From CAVWDU01 sp963840725 (lineage in GTDB: Bacteria > Pseudomonadota > Gammaproteobacteria > Pseudomonadales > Halieaceae): a DNA stretch of 64,000 bases. The stretch spans positions 12,906 through 76,905 of the forward strand of contig CAWIZY010000035.1 in NCBI GenBank assembly GCA_963840725.1. Direction: 5' to 3'. Position numbers and translations under genes: made by a program. Under the pieces are notes generated by a model. It saw only the letters and a list, made by a program, of their open reading frames with translations, searched no databases and was not told the DNA's origin. Below, in pieces: positions 45,913-54,857 of this stretch (its first letter is position 1; every line of letters begins with the position of its first letter).

Positions 45913-47046
45913 ATGAAACTAGACGGCGTCAAAGTGATTGATCTCAGTATGTTTCTACCGGGGCCGGTGGTCACACAAATAATGAGCGATCACGGCGCCA
46001 GGGTGGTGCGCATAGAGCCACCGGGTGGTGAGCCGAGCCGGGCTTTCGGACCCTTTGATGATTCCGGTGAGTCGATCTGGTATCGCAATACACACAGGGG
46101 CAAGCGCAGTCTCGAACTCGACCTGAAAACCCCCGAAGGACGCGCGGTCCTAATCGACCTGGCGCGAGATGCAGATGTTTTTATCGAGGGCTTTCGAGCG
46201 GGCGTGGTGAAAAAACTGGGCGTGGACGCTGAGACGCTTTGTGCTCTCAATCCGCGTCTGATCTACTGTTCACTGTCAGCCTTCGGTCAGGACGGCCCGC
46301 TCTCGGTGAAGGCCAGCCATGATATGGGTGCCCAGGCGTTTACCGGATTTCTGGCGCTGAACGATAACGGCGACGAAAAGCCCGTGGTTCCGGGCATGCC
46401 GTCTGCTGATATGGCCTCGGCGCTGACCGGGTTGAGCGCCATCCTCATGGCGCTTTTCCGTCGCGAGACAACAGGCAGAGGCGACGTCATTGATGCCAAC
46501 ATGTACGACGCGCTGATGGCCTGGACGCCACATCTCTCGGGACCCGTATTTGATCAAAGAGTGCCACCGACCACGCGAACCCACCGCTCAATCGGCGGCT
46601 CAGCTTTCTATAACATCTACCAAACAGCGGATGGCCGCCACATAGCACTCACCGGCCGGGAATTGAAATTTGCCAGCGCGCTATTGAAAGCCCTGCAGCG
46701 GGAAGATTTGTTTGAACTGGCCAAGCATGATCCCGGCCCTGAGCAGCAGCACCTCATGGCTGAACTGCGCGCGATATTCGAACAGAGAACATTCGCGCAG
46801 TGGTGCGATTTCCTCGCTGATGTGGACGTAAGTTGGGCTCCGATCCTGAATATGGCAGAGGCCTTCGACCACCCTCACGCGAAGGCTCGGGAGATGCTCA
46901 TCGAAGACAGCGACGGCTCGGAACTGCCCGGAACACCGGTCAAGTTCAAGGATGAACCCGGCGAGGTACAAACCAGGGCGCCACGGCTCAATGAATTCGC
47001 CGAGGACGTTGCGACAAGCGGGTGGAACTACGACCACCGCAGGTGA
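45913..47046 (+). CDS. CaiB/BaiF family CoA-transferase (second)
   Basis: 377 residues from the ATG at 45913. DGVKVIDLSMFLPGPVVTQI, HGARVVRIEPPGGEP, GKRSLELDLKTPEGR and the catalytic Asp166 in MPSADMASALTG are intact. The frame is open left to 45778, but that is the end of the previous gene in another frame. The pairing of two CaiB proteins resembles arrangements where both subunits or two steps are needed. It lies in series with the racemase-like gene. Confidence 0.92.
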   Translation: MKLDGVKVIDLSMFLPGPVVTQIMSDHGARVVRIEPPGGEPSRAFGPFDDSGESIWYRNTHRGKRSLELDLKTPEGRAVLIDLARDADVFIEGFRAGVVKKLGVDAETLCALNPRLIYCSLSAFGQDGPLSVKASHDMGAQAFTGFLALNDNGDEKPVVPGMPSADMASALTGLSAILMALFRRETTGRGDVIDANMYDALMAWTPHLSGPVFDQRVPPTTRTHRSIGGSAFYNIYQTADGRHIALTGRELKFASALLKALQREDLFELAKHDPGPEQQHLMAELRAIFEQRTFAQWCDFLADVDVSWAPILNMAEAFDHPHAKAREMLIEDSDGSELPGTPVKFKDEPGEVQTRAPRLNEFAEDVATSGWNYDHRR

Positions 47047-47132
47047 GGTCGCCCCGCTCACTGACGGGACCACTCGAGCCAGAACCGTTTCCGTAGCCCC
47101 GGCAGGCTACACTCAACAGGAAGGAGATGTTT

Positions 47133-47882
47133 ATGACAAAAAGGATCAAGATCATTGTTCCCATACCGATGGATGAAGACGGCGTGGCCAATCGCGCGGC
47201 GCAAATTCCACCAGAGATGATAGGCGACGGTTTTGAAGTGGCCTTCGAAGCGGTGACCTGGGGTGCCGCGCTGGGCGATAGTTACTACGATGCCCTGCTC
47301 ATGGACATGAGTGTTTTCGAAGTAGGACTGCGCGCAGAGGAAGAAGGTTTCGATGCCGTGTGTATCGACACAGTCAGCGACTCCGGCATGTATGCACTGC
47401 GCTCTCGCCTTTCCATACCGGTAGTGGGCCCGGGGCAGGCATCGCTCCACACCGCCTGCATGCTGGGCAACAAATTTTCAGTCATCACCATGTGGCCTCA
47501 GTGGTTCCACTTTTACCGGAAGACGATCGGCGAGTACAAGCTCGATGCGCGCTGTGCGTCGCTGAGGTCTATTAATACCCGGCCCGACCTTGCAGAGCTA
47601 CTGGAGGGCAAGGAGGAAGTGGTTTTCAAGGCGCTTGAACAGGAGTCCCGAAAAGCCATAGAAGAAGATGGCGCAGATGTCATCGTGCTGGGATCAACCA
47701 CAATGCATCAGTCCCATGCCTACCTTGCCAGCGTGCTACCGGTGCCTGTTATCAATCCAGGGCAGGTGTCCTTCGAGCTGTGCAAGATGTATCTCAACCT
47801 GGGCTTGACGCACAGTAAAACGGCCTTTGCCGCGCCGGAAAAACCCAACGACGCGGGCGTGCTCGCCCGCGGAAACAACTGA
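47133..47882 (+). CDS. Asp/Glu/hydantoin racemase superfamily protein lacking both catalytic cysteines
   Basis: 249 residues. The fold is recognisable from FDAVCIDTVSDSGMYALRS, PVVGPGQASLHTACMLGNKF and ADVIVLGSTTM. In active hydantoin racemases and maleate isomerases the two sites read IACxxDxGL and VLGCAGM; here they are Thr80 and Ser188. The protein therefore cannot use the two-cysteine mechanism. AAGGAG at 47121-47126 is 6 nt from the ATG at 47133, so I prefer this start over the ATG at 47127. Location between CoA-transferase and SnoaL-like genes suggests a pathway role, perhaps as an isomerase with different chemistry. Confidence 0.85.
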   Translation: MTKRIKIIVPIPMDEDGVANRAAQIPPEMIGDGFEVAFEAVTWGAALGDSYYDALLMDMSVFEVGLRAEEEGFDAVCIDTVSDSGMYALRSRLSIPVVGPGQASLHTACMLGNKFSVITMWPQWFHFYRKTIGEYKLDARCASLRSINTRPDLAELLEGKEEVVFKALEQESRKAIEEDGADVIVLGSTTMHQSHAYLASVLPVPVINPGQVSFELCKMYLNLGLTHSKTAFAAPEKPNDAGVLARGNN

Positions 47883-47912
47883 CATGCAGCACGTTAACAC
47901 GGAGAGAAAACC

Positions 47913-48308
47913 ATGAGTGCACACCCTTACGAGTACTACGTCAACATTGTAACCAAGCGTTACTTCGACGGCGTTGACAACTACAATCTCGAACAGGTTC
48001 TCGACTGCTTCCATGAAGACGCGGTGTTGACTGAAGCCACGTCAAATACCGTACACGAGGGCCGCGATGCAGGTATCCGCACGATGTTCAAGGGACTGTT
48101 CGAAGCTCACTCCCGAATCTGGCACGGCAATTTCGTGCACACGGCATCCCCCGAATCAGAGGCCATCTGCTCCCAGTTTTCGGTTGAGGTAACGCCTAAA
48201 GGCAGCAGCGAGGAGCTTCGCTACGAAAACTGCAACCGGTTCTATCTCAAGGATGGAAAGTTCACCCGGGTATTCGTCTATATGAGCGGTGAAAACCTTC
48301 TCAAGTAA
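47913..48308 (+). CDS. SnoaL/ketosteroid-isomerase-like (NTF2-fold) protein, copy 1
   Basis: 131 residues, NTF2-like cone: YFDGVDNYNLEQVLDCFHED, GIRTMFKGLFEAHSRIWHG and FYLKDGKFTRVFVYMSGENL. The family includes isomerases, cyclases, dehydratases and hydrolases, so function is open. It is related to the next gene (both have LDCFHxxA and VxxYMSGxNxL) and is its likely tandem duplicate. A GGAG site precedes the ATG. Confidence 0.82.
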   Translation: MSAHPYEYYVNIVTKRYFDGVDNYNLEQVLDCFHEDAVLTEATSNTVHEGRDAGIRTMFKGLFEAHSRIWHGNFVHTASPESEAICSQFSVEVTPKGSSEELRYENCNRFYLKDGKFTRVFVYMSGENLLK

Positions 48309-48336
48309 TCATCGACCAAATTAGAGGACTGACACC

Positions 48337-48735
48337 ATGCAATACCAATCTACTCTGGGCAGAGACGAACTTGTGGACCTCGCCCTGACCAAGTATTTCG
48401 CACAGGTCGATGCAAAGAATCTCGACGCTGTTCTCGACTGCTTTCACGACAATGCCATGATAACTGTGCAAACGGCTTTTACCACCCATGTTGGCAGGGA
48501 GGGCATCAAGCGGATGTTCGTCGACTTCATGGACAGCTACAAAACCATTATTCACCGCGACTTCACCTGCACGGTGGATGAAAAAAACGGCCGCATCGCC
48601 GCCTGTTTTACAGCGGAGCTGGAAGACCATGAAGGCGGCAAAGTGCTGCTGGAGAATACCAATTTCTGGCGAATTCGCGACGACAAATTTCAGGAGGTGT
48701 ATATCTACATGAGCGGCGCCAACCCCCTCGTGTAG
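48337..48735 (+). CDS. SnoaL/ketosteroid-isomerase-like (NTF2-fold) protein, copy 2
   Basis: 132 residues. YFAQVDAKNLDAVLDCFHDN, GIKRMFVDFMDSYKTIIHRD and NTNFWRIRDDKFQEVYIYMS align along the whole length with copy 1, with moderate divergence. Tandem NTF2 paralogues often form a heteromeric or two-step enzyme. GAGGACTG precedes the start. It is the last gene of the rightward set and converges with the second isochorismatase-fold gene. Confidence 0.82.
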   Translation: MQYQSTLGRDELVDLALTKYFAQVDAKNLDAVLDCFHDNAMITVQTAFTTHVGREGIKRMFVDFMDSYKTIIHRDFTCTVDEKNGRIAACFTAELEDHEGGKVLLENTNFWRIRDDKFQEVYIYMSGANPLV

Positions 48736-48838
48736 GCCGTCGCAGGTGCCAGTCGGCCTGCCCCCGGCGTTCAACCACTGATGCATGCTGCACGATGTGC
48801 GAATCGCGCCGACCATATCATTCGCTCACTGGCAGCCA

Positions 48839-49438
48839 CTACGCCGTCTGCGCAAGGTCTCGTATGACGGCGTCGGCATCGATCACCTCGGCATACTTTG
48901 CGTGCATGTCGTGAAGGCTACCGAGGTGTGCCTCGGGGTTTCTGTCGCCCACTGCGTCCGCGGGCACAAACACGGGAAAGTCGTGCTGTAGACCGTCGAC
49001 TACCGTTGCGCGCACGCAGCCACTGGTGGTGAGGCCCGTCACCACCAGGGAGTCTGCTGATGCCTCTTGCAGGCGCAGTAACAGATCTGTGGCAAAAAAA
49101 CTGCTGGCATATTGCTTTTCTATGACAGGCTCGCCCTCAAGGGGGTACAGGCGATCATCCACTTCGATGGCAGCGCTGCCCGGCTTCAACAATTCCAGCG
49201 CCGGCAACCGCGCCCGGAATACCGGCGCTTGCCTGTCGTTATGATAGACCACCGTTGTGTAAAAAACCGGCAGTTTGCAGCGCCGGAAAGCCTCCAGCAG
49301 GCGTGCATTAGCGTGAACGACTGAATCGGCATCACTGCCCAGCGGACTCTGCGGATCGGTGAAACCATTTATCAGGTCGACCATTACCAGCGCGGGGCGC
49401 TGGCCGAGGTTGACGCTGCGGCGCTCTAAATCGGACAT
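48839..49438 (-). CDS. Isochorismatase-fold cysteine hydrolase (second in cluster)
   Basis: 199 residues with the triad Asp21 (ALVMVDLINGFTD), Lys108 (VIEKQYASSFF) and Cys141 (TTSGCVRATVVDG). It is related to the protein at 37688-38338 but shorter at the N-terminus. It would hydrolyse a carbamoyl or amide bond. It is on the opposite strand at the far end of the rightward set, so it has its own promoter, probably between 49438 and 49800. Confidence 0.9.
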   Translation of the reverse strand: MSDLERRSVNLGQRPALVMVDLINGFTDPQSPLGSDADSVVHANARLLEAFRRCKLPVFYTTVVYHNDRQAPVFRARLPALELLKPGSAAIEVDDRLYPLEGEPVIEKQYASSFFATDLLLRLQEASADSLVVTGLTTSGCVRATVVDGLQHDFPVFVPADAVGDRNPEAHLGSLHDMHAKYAEVIDADAVIRDLAQTA

Positions 49439-49799
49439 CGGTTCTTACCCCTATTCAAGGGTTTACAGGGAACTCGGTAGTATACCCCACAACACGGCTG
49501 AGATTTTTCTGGCTGGCTCGCGGCGACGAGACAAGGTCGTCAGGCTCCTGATGGGGTCGCATCTCGCGATGCGGGAGTTTGCGCGGACGGGCGCCTTCAT
49601 GAATCCACGGTCACGGTTGCGGGTAACGCAGCACCAGAAACCCGAACCATTGCGGCTCAAACAATCGATCACAAGAAAAATCTGCTCACTCTACCGCCTC
49701 AATACCTTCTATACTTCAATCCTGCGCCGCTTTACGGCCAGGGGCTTGTGCCGCAAACGGCAGACTCGACTGAAGCATTACCGCAATCGCGCAGAGGGC
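49439..49799. other. Leader/intergenic region before membrane-protein gene
   Basis: The rightward frame is open through this region, but its Arg-rich translation (SRRRDKVVRLLMG, RLKQSITRKICSLYRL) does not look like a continuation of the membrane protein. I see no RNA gene. It should contain promoters for both divergent genes. Confidence 0.45.
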
Positions 49800-51152
49800 A
49801 TGGAGCGAGAAGAGGAAAAACCCGAGGCGGGTAGGCAGGCTGCTATGGATCGGCTGCGTGACCGCACCGATGAGCTTGAGCTGATCATCTCGAGCCTGAC
49901 GATTTTTGCCCTTTTTTCCCTCCCCGGCTGGCTATTGGTCAAGTTTGCCGCCGTATACACCCACCTCTCTACCAGTCTGGTCATCGCCGCAAACGTTGGG
50001 CTATCACTGATGTCCGGGGTCTGTTATACCCTCGCCGTGTGCTTCGTCATTCACCTCATGACACGGGCGTACTGGGTCGGGCTGATTGGATTGCGTTCCG
50101 CGTTCCCACGGGGCATCGACTGGAAACGCACCCATGGCCTGGGTCCGCTGGGGCGTGATCACTTTCGCACTAGCCTCCCGGATCTGGATACGGCGATAGA
50201 AAAAGCCGATCGACTGGCCTCATCGCTTTTTGCAATCATCAGCATGTTGACCCTCGGGGTGCTCTGGTTCGGGGTTATCCTCATCGTCATGCTGGTCATC
50301 AGCGGCCTCATAGGTGCGCGCTTCGGACTCACCAACACCGCCATGAGCATCGGCATCGGGCTGATAATCTTCATGTTTTTAGGCATCTCGATACTGAACT
50401 ACCTGCTGGATGCCCAGCTTGCCGGACGCTTCCCGCAACTGCGCGAGAGTCCGGTCTTTCGCGGCACTCTCGACGTTTTGCGCTTCATATCAGGGCTCGC
50501 TTACCCTCAACGACTGACGCTGCCGGTACAGCTGACGCTGCAGAGCAATACGCGGCCGCTGCTGTACACGCTGGCCTTCACCGCCAGCATTTTCGTCATC
50601 GTAGGAGTGGGGAACTTGCGGACGTCGGCATGGCAGAACTTCACCTTGTCCAACGCCTTCGAATACCTTGAAACCGAAGACGTTACCGGGGGCTTTATCG
50701 GCACGTATTACGAGGACATGTCCAGCCCGAGAGACAGTTTGCGAGCCTGGCCGCGCGTCAATAGCTTCCAGCAGAACGGCAGCTTTGCCCCGCTGTTTCT
50801 GCCCTATCAACCTCTGCGCGATAATCTTGTACTGGATCTGATCTGTGCCCAGCCGCAACAACCTGAAGACCCGGCACACTGCCTGCGACAACTGTGGTCG
50901 GTAACAGTGGAAGGGGAGCCGATACCGATGAAGACCTTTATAACCGCCGAACGCGGTGAACTCGGCATGCGCGGACTCATGGGGCTTGTGCCGCTTGCCG
51001 GACTGGAACCCGGGCTGCGCCGGATTACCGTGGTCTGGAATCCACTGGGGAGCAACGAGGACGCGCCGCTGGACGATCGCTACTCCACTAACACCCGTAC
51101 CTACGACATACCCATCGCTTTCGCACCGTCAGTGGAAATGCCGTTGCATTAA
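49800..51152 (+). CDS. Polytopic membrane protein of unknown function
   Basis: 450 residues from the ATG at 49800 (the frame is open to 49359). A charged N-terminus is followed by hydrophobic segments at about residues 29-49, 57-87, 142-170, 182-203 and 265-285; the final 165 residues are soluble with many Pro and acidic residues and contain an LICAQPQQPEDPAHCLRQ Cys pair, suggesting a periplasmic domain. I do not recognise a family. It is followed after 82 nt by an exported alpha/beta hydrolase and then a PQQ dehydrogenase. Confidence 0.75.
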   Translation: MEREEEKPEAGRQAAMDRLRDRTDELELIISSLTIFALFSLPGWLLVKFAAVYTHLSTSLVIAANVGLSLMSGVCYTLAVCFVIHLMTRAYWVGLIGLRSAFPRGIDWKRTHGLGPLGRDHFRTSLPDLDTAIEKADRLASSLFAIISMLTLGVLWFGVILIVMLVISGLIGARFGLTNTAMSIGIGLIIFMFLGISILNYLLDAQLAGRFPQLRESPVFRGTLDVLRFISGLAYPQRLTLPVQLTLQSNTRPLLYTLAFTASIFVIVGVGNLRTSAWQNFTLSNAFEYLETEDVTGGFIGTYYEDMSSPRDSLRAWPRVNSFQQNGSFAPLFLPYQPLRDNLVLDLICAQPQQPEDPAHCLRQLWSVTVEGEPIPMKTFITAERGELGMRGLMGLVPLAGLEPGLRRITVVWNPLGSNEDAPLDDRYSTNTRTYDIPIAFAPSVEMPLH

Positions 51153-51234
51153 GCGACAAATACCAGCCCTGCAACCCCCCGTCTCTCTGCCAGGCTGCAG
51201 CGTGCGGTGGTGAAGACGCCAGTGAGGAGAACTC

Positions 51235-52125
51235 ATGATCAGGACCACCGTTCGTGCCAGCATGCACCTGATGGGCATACTTGCAATGCTGGCCGTGCTC
51301 CAGTCCCAGGCCTTTGCCGATGACCCGACTTTTTCTCACCCCTATGGGGACAATGCCGCCGCCGGCGGCTACGCACAGATCAATGGCATCGCCATGTACT
51401 ACGAAGTCTACGGTAAGGGAGAACCGCTACTGCTGATCCACGGCTCGGGCCAGAGTATGGAGTCAATGAAACACCAGATTGAATTTTTCGCGGATCGCTA
51501 CCAGGTAGTCGCTGCAGACAGTCGCGGCCACGGCAATTCCGCACTGGCTGAGCAGCAGATGACCTATCGGCAAATGGCTGCTGACTGGGTGGGTCTGGTC
51601 AGGCACCTCGGCCTGGGCAAGGTGCGCGTGGTGGGCTGGAGCGACGGTGGCATCATCGCGCTTCTGATGGGGCTCAATTATCCCGAAACCGTCGACCGGC
51701 TGGCGGTAATGGGGGCCAACATGCGCCCGGATACCACCGCCGTGCATGAGTGGGCTGTGGAATGGGTCACGCAGGAATCCCAGCGCATCGACGAAATGCT
51801 CGGGAAGGGGGACACCAGCCAGGACTGGGAGGTCGCCAGACAACAACTCTACCTGCTGCGTGAACTACCGGACATCTCCCTGGCGGAAATGCGCAGCATC
51901 GACGCACCGGTACTGGTGATGGCCGGCGACCGGGATATCATCCGCGCCGAGCACACGGTGCTCATGTATCAGGCACTCCCAAGGGCTCATCTGGCGATTT
52001 TCCCCGGCCAAACCCACTTCACGCCCGCTACCGATCCGGCCCTGTTCAACGCAACGGTGGAGCGCTTTATGGCACAACCCTACTCGCGACCCGAGTCGAA
52101 AGACCTAATGCTGGGTGAGCACTAA
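51235..52125 (+). CDS. Exported alpha/beta hydrolase
   Basis: 296 residues with a signal peptide ending AFADDP. PLLLIHGSGQSMESM (oxyanion), nucleophile elbow GWSDGG, MAGDRDIIRAEH (acid) and FPGQTHFTP (histidine) complete the triad. The closest feel is of carboxylesterase or epoxide/haloalkane-hydrolase-like proteins; the substrate is unknown. Its stop overlaps the first possible start of the PQQ dehydrogenase gene, so the two should be co-expressed in the periplasm. Confidence 0.88.
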   Translation: MIRTTVRASMHLMGILAMLAVLQSQAFADDPTFSHPYGDNAAAGGYAQINGIAMYYEVYGKGEPLLLIHGSGQSMESMKHQIEFFADRYQVVAADSRGHGNSALAEQQMTYRQMAADWVGLVRHLGLGKVRVVGWSDGGIIALLMGLNYPETVDRLAVMGANMRPDTTAVHEWAVEWVTQESQRIDEMLGKGDTSQDWEVARQQLYLLRELPDISLAEMRSIDAPVLVMAGDRDIIRAEHTVLMYQALPRAHLAIFPGQTHFTPATDPALFNATVERFMAQPYSRPESKDLMLGEH

Positions 52126-52126
52126 C

Positions 52127-54433
52127 GTGTATTCCGTGACAGTTATTCGCCCCGCCCTGTGCCTGCTGACTGCATGCATGGCGCTGACCGCCTGCGACAG
52201 CAAGGACCCATCCGCCACACCAGAGGTACGGGCGGTGACAAGGGCTCAAGTGGCCGACCCGGAGAATATACGCCCTCTGAACCTCGCTGCTGAACCCGGA
52301 ACCTGGCTCACCGGTGGCCGCGATTATCAGCAGAGTTACCATTCGCCACTGACGCAGATTACCGCGGAAAATGTCACGCAGTTGGGTTATGCCTGGCACC
52401 ACGACCTCGACTCAGAGCACGGCTACGAAGCCACGCCCATCGTGGTGGATGGGGTGATGTACGGCAGCGGCCCGGGCGGCGTCGCCTTCGCGCTGGATGC
52501 GGCCAGCGGTCGGGCACTGTGGACGTTCGAGCCGGATATCGACACCGGTTTTGTGCGCAAAGTCTGTTGCGGCGTGGTCAATCGCGGCGTCGCCGTCCAG
52601 GACAACCGTGTATTTGTGGCTTCTCTTGATGGGTATCTCTACGCACTGGATAAACGCGATGGCACCGTGAGCTGGAAGACCGATACGTTCACTGACCGTG
52701 AGCGCGGCTACACGATAACCGGTGCACCCTATATCGCCAACGACCTGGTCATTATCGGCAACGCCGGGGCCGAGTTTGATGCCAGGGGTTATATCACCGC
52801 CTACGATACCACCACCGGCGAGCAGCGCTGGCGCTTTTTCACCGTGCCCGCTGCAGCCGAGGGGCCCTTCGAGCAGCCCGAACTGGAGACTGCAGCGAGC
52901 ACCTGGGATCCCGACAGTCTCTGGCAGGTAGGTCTTGGCGGCACCGTGTGGGATGCAATGGCCTTTGACCCGAAACTCAAGCTGCTCTACGTCGGCACCG
53001 GGAATGCCGCGCCCTATCCGCGCAAGCTGCGAAGTCCAGACGGGGGCGACAATCTCTATCTGTCCTCCATCCTTGCTATCGACCCCGATTCCGGCCGCCT
53101 GGTATGGCACTACCAGACCACGCCGGCAGACAACTGGGATTACACCGCTACCCAGAAAATGATCCTTGCGGACATCGAGATCGGAGGCGAGACCCGGCAG
53201 GTGATCATGCAGGCGCCGAAGAACGGTTTCTTCTATGTGATAGACCGGGCCACCGGAGAGCTGATTTCCGCCCGGCCGTTTGCGGCGGTGACCTGGGCCA
53301 GCCATATTGACATGGCCACCGGTCGCCCTGTGGAGACGGAACAGGCGGAGTACTTTTTCGAGCCCAAGCTGATTTTCCCGGGCCCCCAGGGCGCCCACAA
53401 CTGGCAGCCCATGTCCTATAGCCCGATCACCGGTCTGGTCTACATTCCGGTCAAGGAAGCGGGCGCAATCTGGACCATGCCGGAAGAGCCCTTCGAGTAC
53501 CAGAAGGGCGGCCTCAACTCCCACTCGGTCTACATCTTTCCCACGCCAGGCGAGTGGGGTCTGGACAGTGCCCTCGCGCGGACACTGCCGCCCATAGAGG
53601 AACTCGGAGCGGGCCAGCCCGACACCACTATTCGCGGCTTCCTGCGCGCCTGGGACCCGGTAAAACAGGAGCTCGCCTGGGAGCGCGAAACGTCCGGCCC
53701 ATGGGCCGGCACCATGGCCGCCTTCTGGAACGGCGGCGGCATCATGAGCACCGCGAGCAACCTGCTGTTCCAGGGCCGCGGAACGGGTCAGCTGGTGGTG
53801 CTGAACGCAAGCACCGGCGCCGAGTTGCACACAATCGACGTGGGTCTTTCCATGATGGCCGCACCCATGACCTACACGGTACAGGGCGAACAGTACGTGG
53901 CGATTATCACGGGCATCGGCGGGGGCAACGGCAATGATTACCTGCCGGGCATGGCGGCCTATACCTATGGCAATCAGGGTCGCGTAGTGGCCTTCAAGCT
54001 CGGTGGCGGCGAAGTGCCCAGGCGGCCGGAGATAGCCCGGGAGGCGCATCTGATCCAGGCCCCTCCCCTGCCCCGCCGCGGAACCACAGAACAATTGGCG
54101 GAGGGCGCCAGGCTATACCTGAGAAACTGCGCCAAATGTCACTCCAATATCGACGGCCGCGGCTCCGGCATTCCCGATCTGCGACTGATGAAGGCGGCGG
54201 TACATGCAGAGTTCGACGACATTCTGCTGAAAGGTACCCGCGCAGACAAGGGCATGGGAAACTTCTCCGATCTGCTGAACCCATCTGAGGTTCAGTCACT
54301 GCACGTTTACCTGATCGACCAGGCGTGGCAGTTTTTCGAAAGCCAGGAGTCCGGTGGCGAGTGGCACCGGGCAGGGGTCGAGGAGACTTCTCCCCCGGCA
54401 GACCCGGGGGAACGGGATGAAGCTCCACGTTAA
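52127..54433 (+). CDS. PQQ-dependent quinohemoprotein alcohol dehydrogenase-type lipoprotein
   Basis: 768 residues. The N-terminal lipoprotein-like signal ends ALTACDS. The eight-bladed beta-propeller of PQQ dehydrogenases is visible by repeats such as GYLYALDKRDGTVSWKT and AIDPDSGRLVWHYQTTPADN; the vicinal Cys pair VCCGVVNRG near the PQQ site is intact. A C-terminal cytochrome c domain has CAKCH. It oxidises an alcohol or aldehyde in the periplasm, passing electrons to heme c. I prefer the GTG at 52127 with GGTGAG upstream over the GTG at 52115. The preceding hydrolase may release its alcohol substrate from an ester. Confidence 0.92.
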   Translation: MYSVTVIRPALCLLTACMALTACDSKDPSATPEVRAVTRAQVADPENIRPLNLAAEPGTWLTGGRDYQQSYHSPLTQITAENVTQLGYAWHHDLDSEHGYEATPIVVDGVMYGSGPGGVAFALDAASGRALWTFEPDIDTGFVRKVCCGVVNRGVAVQDNRVFVASLDGYLYALDKRDGTVSWKTDTFTDRERGYTITGAPYIANDLVIIGNAGAEFDARGYITAYDTTTGEQRWRFFTVPAAAEGPFEQPELETAASTWDPDSLWQVGLGGTVWDAMAFDPKLKLLYVGTGNAAPYPRKLRSPDGGDNLYLSSILAIDPDSGRLVWHYQTTPADNWDYTATQKMILADIEIGGETRQVIMQAPKNGFFYVIDRATGELISARPFAAVTWASHIDMATGRPVETEQAEYFFEPKLIFPGPQGAHNWQPMSYSPITGLVYIPVKEAGAIWTMPEEPFEYQKGGLNSHSVYIFPTPGEWGLDSALARTLPPIEELGAGQPDTTIRGFLRAWDPVKQELAWERETSGPWAGTMAAFWNGGGIMSTASNLLFQGRGTGQLVVLNASTGAELHTIDVGLSMMAAPMTYTVQGEQYVAIITGIGGGNGNDYLPGMAAYTYGNQGRVVAFKLGGGEVPRRPEIAREAHLIQAPPLPRRGTTEQLAEGARLYLRNCAKCHSNIDGRGSGIPDLRLMKAAVHAEFDDILLKGTRADKGMGNFSDLLNPSEVQSLHVYLIDQAWQFFESQESGGEWHRAGVEETSPPADPGERDEAPR

Positions 54434-54857
54434 AGTGCCCAAAGCATATTGCTCACTAAACCAAAAACCACCAACCACGAAGTTGTTTGCTTTAAGAAGT
54501 CCGCGGCAGTCATGATCTCCCAACGCGTTCTCAAGACGTTTTTCCAAACTGTCTACTACTTTGGCTCCGGTGGCGCTTAAATACCATGCCTTGTTAATAC
54601 TTTCTTAGCGGTCCTCTTAGGATTGACGTTGCCTATGTCGACGAGTGCGCCTCGTACTCTGTGGTAACCCCAGTGGGGTGCTATCCCGTGATCCGTCGCA
54701 CCAGACCAGTGAACTCTTGCGTCACACACAAGCGAGACCAACACTCAAGGCATCAGTCCACTTCTTCGCGATCAGCGCACGATGCAAGGCGAGAAGCATA
54801 TCCAGGGCACACTAAAGTGGAAAGCTTGTAAGGCGAGTGTCATTGCGCAAATAGTCC
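54434..54857. other. Intergenic stretch, possible reverse-strand gene remnant
   Basis: No complete gene. On the reverse strand from about 54606 down to 54437 a frame reads INKAWYLSATGAKVVDSLEK and then LKANNFVVGGFWFSEQ, which looks like protein but has no start and runs into the PQQ gene's antisense. It could be a fragment of a lost gene. Base composition here is lower in GC than in the flanks. Confidence 0.35.

Noticed and set aside
36875..47882. Identification of the cluster as a nicotinate (nicDEF) pathway
   Set aside because: It shares an alpha/beta hydrolase, an isochorismatase-fold hydrolase and a racemase-fold protein, but the hydrolase lacks Ser, the racemase homologue lacks both Cys, and no hydroxylase or dioxygenase genes are present.
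52412..54094. A 560-codon open frame on the reverse strand
   Set aside because: It is fully antisense to the PQQ dehydrogenase, which has clear motifs; the reverse translation is Gly/His/Arg-rich with no domain. Long antisense frames are expected in GC-rich genes.
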